From Pseudomonadota bacterium (GTDB lineage Bacteria; Pseudomonadota; Alphaproteobacteria; Rhizobiales; Rhizobiaceae): a DNA stretch of 64,000 nucleotides. Made by a program: the position numbers and the translations under genes. A model generated the notes under the pieces. It had not been told where the DNA came from, made no database searches, and saw only the letters and a list, made by a program, of their open reading frames with translations. The stretch lies in contig JAEWLS010000005.1 in the NCBI GenBank assembly GCA_023457435.1, forward strand, positions 62,001-126,000. The letters are read 5' to 3'. This document shows positions 59,748 through 64,000 of this stretch, piece after piece (within the stretch, counting starts at the first letter, position 1; the number at the start of each line of letters is the position of its first letter).

Positions 59748-62630
59748 GTGAAGCTTGGTGACATCGACGCTTACGAGCGTCGCCTCCGCGATGCGATCGT
59801 TGCCTTGAACAAGAAGCGAGTGCCAGGGGTCACACTTGTCGAAGCTGTCGACGAAGCGGCCCTTTGGCCGGACGGTTTCGAGCAAGCGCAACCTTTCCTG
59901 ACTGATCTTCAATTGGCGACGCTCTTTGACAGGAGCCCACTGCTCCTCTGCGCGATCGCGGCCGAGATTGGGTTTAGGTTCGAGGGGGTCGGAACCGAAT
60001 ATTGGAACAAGCTTGCTGCGGCGCTTGGCGTCCCGATCACGATGTCGGATCGAGCGCAGTTCGGTGACGTCTTCAGGGCGACAGCGCACAAGTTCAGGCT
60101 TTCGAAGCCCTCGGGAAGTTCATTTAGCGCGCACTTCTCCATAATGTCCTGGCCGATCGCGAGCGCTTTACTGCCGCTCGATCTCATTGGACCCGTCACG
60201 CGCCTTGTCGCTAGAGCGCCCTCGGCGGCACTTCCTGGCCCTGGGCGCAGCGCCAATTTCCCTAGTCTACGAGCGTGGGCGAGCGCGGCGGAAGGGGCCC
60301 GACTTGTCGATTGGTTGCGTTTCGAGGCGGCTTCGGAACGAGTGTTGGCTGCCTTGCTCACGGAGAACCGCGGAGGCGGTATTCCGGCGCTTAGCTATTT
60401 ACGCCTTCACGACGCGATCACGAAATCGTCCGAAGCATTTTTCGCCGCTCGCGCTGCCCTCCGGCGTGCCCGACGGATTAAGGGAGGAAGCATCGCTCCA
60501 GAGACCCCGGGGCGCCTCATCATGACTCGGGAGTCGGCTGGCTTGAATCTCTACGCGACATGGCCCGCCTTGCCCGGTGAACTGATTGATGAAGCTAAAA
60601 ACATCGCGCGCGCTGCCGGTTGGCGGCCGCAGCTTTGGGGTGCGGGCGCGCGCCTGCATAGCGATACTGCCCTGGGAGACGGCCCTTTCGCGTTAACCCA
60701 TTCGGACGTCCCTCGAAGAGATCAGGCAGTCTATGGCGATGCGAAGGCCGTGTTTGGTGAGGGCAGTACGATTGCCGCAGCCCTTGCCAGCCGCAGCATA
60801 GACTGGAACGAATCCTTGCTGTTCGATGTGAACAACGAACGCACTCGGGGCGAGCAACGCTTTGCGCCTTTTGAACTCAGTAGCGGACATGCATGGATTG
60901 CCTGTCGTGCTGAAACGACTTCTCTCGATCGGCTTCATTTCATCGGGTCGGTTGCCGGCTATCGGGTATTCGAGGCGGGTCTTGCAGATGAAATCGCGCG
61001 CGCGATCCTCGGCAACCATGGACTGTTAGCTGCAAGGGATCGCAGCCTGGCTGCCCGCCATCCGATCGACGCGATCATCGCACCGCAAGGAGTGGTTCGG
61101 CCGGACAGACCTTACACGACCTATCGCCCAGGGCCTCCAATCGACGTGGGTGAACCACAGCGGTTGCGCAGCGGTGAGCAGATGACCGGACAGCCCCGTA
61201 TCCGGTGTGAGCACCCCCCGGAGCCGGACGATGTCCCGATCAGCCTTTCCCTCCTGGAGCGTGACGGAGCATTCTCTGCGCTCATAGAGCGGAGGCTGCA
61301 GTTGCGTCTCGAAAGCGCACATGCACTCAGGGCCGTTCCACTTACAACCGAGCTTGAAATTGACGGGAAGCTCATCGTTCGCAGTGTCAGCGAAGTTGCC
61401 GAACTTCCGGCCACCGTCGACCAGCAATCGCAACTACTTAAGGATCTTTATACAGACGTTGTACGCACACGACTGCTTGAGAGTGGATCGGGCACTCTTC
61501 GTTTCTATGTCGGGCGACTTTCCGCTATAGAGGTGCCGCTGGCACGACCCAAGGGGGCCGTCGACTGGTCAACCACGCCTCCAACACTGATCGAGGCGGA
61601 CGGCTCAGCCAGTATGGCTTGCGCACCCGCCACCGCGCCGCATCGCTTCGCTCCGGCGCCGGCAGTCGTTCGCCCCGAGCGCGGAGCAGTCGGGTACGTG
61701 TTTCGCTTCGGAGACGGCCGCTTCGCGGACCCGATGAACATTCTAGCGAGTACAAGCTTCAATCTCGGCGATTTCGCCGCGTTGAGCATTGAATTCGGGT
61801 CACGACGGCTTCGCGATGGGGAGCGGGGGAGCGGAGATCTGGCTCGGGCACGCATCGCGTGGTCACGCGCACAATGTGGAACGTTGCAAGCTCTGGCAGC
61901 GAAAAGTCGGGTCGTGCAGCAATTCGAAGAACCGCTCATCTACAACCTCTGTGGTCGTGAGTGGTTCGATCGAGAACGAGAGGACAAATCCGCCCGCTCC
62001 GACGCTCATGAAGCACTGTATCTCGTTGCGCTCGAGCAGGGTCTCGCCAGCTTGCCTGAAGGCGTTCCGGAACGTTTTGCTGGGGACTTTGCCGAGGCCT
62101 TTGCGGTCCGGGCCCGTGACCTCGATCCAGATTGGCCGCTTAGGCGGCCGGCTCCGCGAGACGACGCGATGGACAATGCGCTAAATCTCAGCTTCACCGA
62201 CGCGGTGAATACCCTTCAGGCGCGTGGCTCCTTGGTGGGGGTCGATCCGGATGATTGCGATTTCGGTAGTCCGGAAGATGCTTGGGCCTCTGCGGCAGAG
62301 GAAGCCGTGCGCCGGATACGTCGATCACGTCTAGCGCGCCTGATCGCGCCTGATGAAGGAGGGCGCCAACTGCGCGACCGCTTCTATTCGAACATCGGCG
62401 TTGCCGAGATGGCCGAAGATCTCGCGGCGTGGTCCCGCACCTTCGCGCTGCCGCGGGGGCATTTGAGCGCTGAAGCGGCTGCTGCCGCGCTCCAACTGTG
62501 GCTTTCCCCAACTGCTTGCAACGCGCTTGATGCCGCGATGCGCGTGCTGGTCAATGACCCATTCGTCGCTCGAGCGAGCCGTTATGCGGCGATCCGTATG
62601 GACGCGACGCTGGGCGGCGCGGTCTCATGA
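59748..62630 (+). CDS. Large protein of unknown family coupled to SNF2 helicase
   Basis: About 960 residues, no family recognised. It appears soluble: no signal peptide or membrane segment. Visible parts are an N-terminal helical region (VKLGDIDAYERRLRDAIVAL), a central stretch with repeated Arg/Glu-rich helices and a C-terminal alpha-helical third (LARARIAWSRAQCGTLQALA; EAVRRIRRSRLARLIAPDEG). I saw no nuclease, methyltransferase or Walker motif. GTG 59748 has GGGGGGA just upstream; an ATG at 59709 is the alternative. It overlaps the helicase by ATGA, so they are a functional pair. Large unknown proteins next to SNF2 helicases are common in antiphage systems such as DISARM and Dpd. Confidence 0.8.
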   Translation: MKLGDIDAYERRLRDAIVALNKKRVPGVTLVEAVDEAALWPDGFEQAQPFLTDLQLATLFDRSPLLLCAIAAEIGFRFEGVGTEYWNKLAAALGVPITMSDRAQFGDVFRATAHKFRLSKPSGSSFSAHFSIMSWPIASALLPLDLIGPVTRLVARAPSAALPGPGRSANFPSLRAWASAAEGARLVDWLRFEAASERVLAALLTENRGGGIPALSYLRLHDAITKSSEAFFAARAALRRARRIKGGSIAPETPGRLIMTRESAGLNLYATWPALPGELIDEAKNIARAAGWRPQLWGAGARLHSDTALGDGPFALTHSDVPRRDQAVYGDAKAVFGEGSTIAAALASRSIDWNESLLFDVNNERTRGEQRFAPFELSSGHAWIACRAETTSLDRLHFIGSVAGYRVFEAGLADEIARAILGNHGLLAARDRSLAARHPIDAIIAPQGVVRPDRPYTTYRPGPPIDVGEPQRLRSGEQMTGQPRIRCEHPPEPDDVPISLSLLERDGAFSALIERRLQLRLESAHALRAVPLTTELEIDGKLIVRSVSEVAELPATVDQQSQLLKDLYTDVVRTRLLESGSGTLRFYVGRLSAIEVPLARPKGAVDWSTTPPTLIEADGSASMACAPATAPHRFAPAPAVVRPERGAVGYVFRFGDGRFADPMNILASTSFNLGDFAALSIEFGSRRLRDGERGSGDLARARIAWSRAQCGTLQALAAKSRVVQQFEEPLIYNLCGREWFDREREDKSARSDAHEALYLVALEQGLASLPEGVPERFAGDFAEAFAVRARDLDPDWPLRRPAPRDDAMDNALNLSFTDAVNTLQARGSLVGVDPDDCDFGSPEDAWASAAEEAVRRIRRSRLARLIAPDEGGRQLRDRFYSNIGVAEMAEDLAAWSRTFALPRGHLSAEAAAAALQLWLSPTACNALDAAMRVLVNDPFVARASRYAAIRMDATLGGAVS

Positions 62631-64000
62631 GCGATTTCAATCGGCTTCTACTTAACCTCCATGCTGAAGCGCGCCGCTGCGACCGCGATCAAGCTTTGCT
62701 TGGCGCGCTAGGGGTGGGCGCGTTCGCCTATCCGCATCAACTCGATAGCGTCCATCGTATGTTGACTGCGTCGGCCTGTCGCTGGTTGCTCGCCGACGAA
62801 GTCGGCCTTGGGAAGACTGTCCAGGCAATTATGGTAATGCGCGCACTTGCGGCGCAGTCTTCCCGCCTGTTCAACGTGGCGCTCGTCGTGCCCGATGACC
62901 TGGTCGAGCAATGGGAAAAGGAGTTGCTGGCGCGCGGCCATGCAATCGCGATCGAAGCGGGCGAGTCGGGGGGACCCAACAGTAATCTCCTTATGCGCCT
63001 CATCCGGCCGAGCCGAATCGTGGCGGGCGGAAAGATCGCTGCCGATAGGATCGACATGCTCCTCGTCGATGAGTTTACCAAGCTGCAGGTCGCCGTTCGC
63101 AATGAACTGATCGCGGCCGCACGCACAATTCCGCATGTCATCGCGATGACAGCCACTCCGGCGCTTCACCACGTTCGCACGCGCGGCGAACTCATGGAGT
63201 TGCTTGAGCCGGAGGCTGCGCGAATTGCCCGAACCGAAGGCCGCAATGTCCTTGAGGTACTTTCGGAACGCGAACAGGCAGCCTTCGACCGATTTTGCGG
63301 CGAACTGGCCGACGCCTCCCGCCGCCGAGCGGTCGGGGACAGCTACGGCCTCTACCGACGGCTCATTCGAACTCAACGCACCGACTACCCCGACACTTTG
63401 CCACAGCGCCGCTACCAACCGATCCGCGTCGCGCCAACGGACGGCGACGTAGAGCGCGCCAAAGCAACTCGAGCCTACCTCGAGGCAGCCGAAGCGGCCG
63501 GTCTTGACTACAAACGGGACGCGCTGCTGCAAGTTGCCGGTCGCAGTCCGCAATCGCTTCGTGAACGACTCTCAACTCTCAAACGGACGCAAGCCGTTGC
63601 AGATGCGTGGCGGCGCATCGAGACCGTGCTACGCGACGAACCGGGGGACGCCAAGCTTGATGCACTCGTCGACCACGTTCGAGAGGTCCGCGCCAGCAAG
63701 CCCGACGCTCGCCTCGTGATCGTCGCGGAGGATAATCCCACCACTGACTACCTTCACGATGCACTGACAAAGCTCGTCGATTCCAAGGTGGCTCGAAAAC
63801 GTCGTGTGATGCGAGCAGCCGAAGAACTCGAAGTTCAAGTCGCCTTGCTCAAAGACGCGCTCGAAGATTTCGTCAGCGGGGAAGCGCATATCTTAATTGC
63901 CGCGCTCGACGCTCGTGAAGGTCACAATCTTCAATTCGCAGACGAGATCATCTTCTTCGCGCTCCCGTGGTCGCCGCCGGACATTCAGCAGTGGATCGGG
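62627..64000 (+). CDS. SNF2-type helicase (partial)
   Basis: The window holds the first 458 residues. Motifs of an SF2/SNF2 helicase are clear: Q-like FAYPHQLDSVHRML, motif I LLADEVGLGKTVQAI, motif II LLVDEFT (not DEAH), motif III AMTATPALH, and toward the edge motif V-like ALDAREGHNLQFADEIIF and the start of motif VI LPWSPPDIQQWIG. The order and spacing resemble the helicases of DISARM (DrmD) and Dpd (DpdE) systems, but I cannot choose between them. It starts within the stop of the preceding gene. The remainder is beyond the right edge. Confidence 0.88.
   Translation, partial: MSDFNRLLLNLHAEARRCDRDQALLGALGVGAFAYPHQLDSVHRMLTASACRWLLADEVGLGKTVQAIMVMRALAAQSSRLFNVALVVPDDLVEQWEKELLARGHAIAIEAGESGGPNSNLLMRLIRPSRIVAGGKIAADRIDMLLVDEFTKLQVAVRNELIAAARTIPHVIAMTATPALHHVRTRGELMELLEPEAARIARTEGRNVLEVLSEREQAAFDRFCGELADASRRRAVGDSYGLYRRLIRTQRTDYPDTLPQRRYQPIRVAPTDGDVERAKATRAYLEAAEAAGLDYKRDALLQVAGRSPQSLRERLSTLKRTQAVADAWRRIETVLRDEPGDAKLDALVDHVREVRASKPDARLVIVAEDNPTTDYLHDALTKLVDSKVARKRRVMRAAEELEVQVALLKDALEDFVSGEAHILIAALDAREGHNLQFADEIIFFALPWSPPDIQQWIG

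Noticed and set aside
1..64000. tRNA genes, CRISPR arrays, integrases and complete insertion sequences
   Set aside because: I looked for cloverleaf cores, regularly spaced repeats and transposase motifs by eye and found none; a tool scan could still find a tRNA.

Overview
The window looks like chromosome of a high-GC alphaproteobacterium, most likely of the order Hyphomicrobiales (Mesorhizobium or Phyllobacteriaceae-like). I infer this from the codon bias, the many ABC and tripartite uptake systems, the acetate-type SSS-kinase, the pseudoazurin/NirK pair and the host-attachment-protein/phosphoketolase/Usp neighbourhood. No rRNA, tRNA, CRISPR array or complete insertion sequence was seen.

1-4.1 kb: a tripartite tricarboxylate transporter operon (tctCBA, tctA running off the left edge) diverges from an IclR regulator and an SDR dehydrogenase. 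4.1-15.6 kb: one long minus-strand operon encodes a branched-chain-amino-acid-type (HAAT) ABC importer, an extra ATPase without a signature motif, a Gfo/Idh/MocA dehydrogenase, an SDR, a sugar-acid-type dehydratase and an aldehyde dehydrogenase. A divergent RpiR regulator with SIS domain faces it across two palindromes. The set reads as uptake plus oxidative, non-phosphorylative breakdown of a sugar, polyol or sugar acid. 16.3-21.5 kb: a second complete HAAT importer. All three solute-receptor genes are followed by a GC hairpin before the next cistron.

21.6-26.7 kb: the most unusual locus. An XRE/IrrE-type regulator carries, between its HTH and its C-terminal part, a segment that aligns without gaps to the histidine-bearing DHp domain of the SSS-histidine kinase at the end of the same gene set. 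A stand-alone receiver protein and a two-helix membrane protein lie between them. This suggests a phosphorelay ending directly on the transcription factor.

26.7-39.5 kb: an island-like, low-density region bounded by two similar direct repeats of about 95 bp. It holds a SUKH-like membrane protein, a CAP-RTX secreted protein and a carotenoid cluster. crtY, crtB and crtZ are intact, but crtI is frameshifted, an ABC-2 permease between crtE and crtZ has two frameshifts, and crtE and fni (type II IPP isomerase) have both lost their 5' halves at one head-to-head junction. The pathway appears to be decaying.

39.5-58.7 kb: a redox/anoxia and metal cluster. It contains a host attachment protein, cytochrome c, an APC permease, an M23 peptidase, phosphoketolase, an acetate kinase fused to a PduL phosphotransacylase, two universal stress proteins, a P1B-4 metal ATPase, a DUF305 protein and a copper ATPase with two CueR/MerR-type promoters, a frameshifted SDR, pseudoazurin, copper nitrite reductase and a YcnI-like protein. 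It ends at a second head-to-head scar joining a CBS-domain remnant to the tail of another gene.

58.7-64 kb: about 1 kb without recognisable genes, then a 960-residue protein of unknown family overlapping by ATGA with an SNF2-type helicase that leaves the window. This pair resembles the edge of a defence island.
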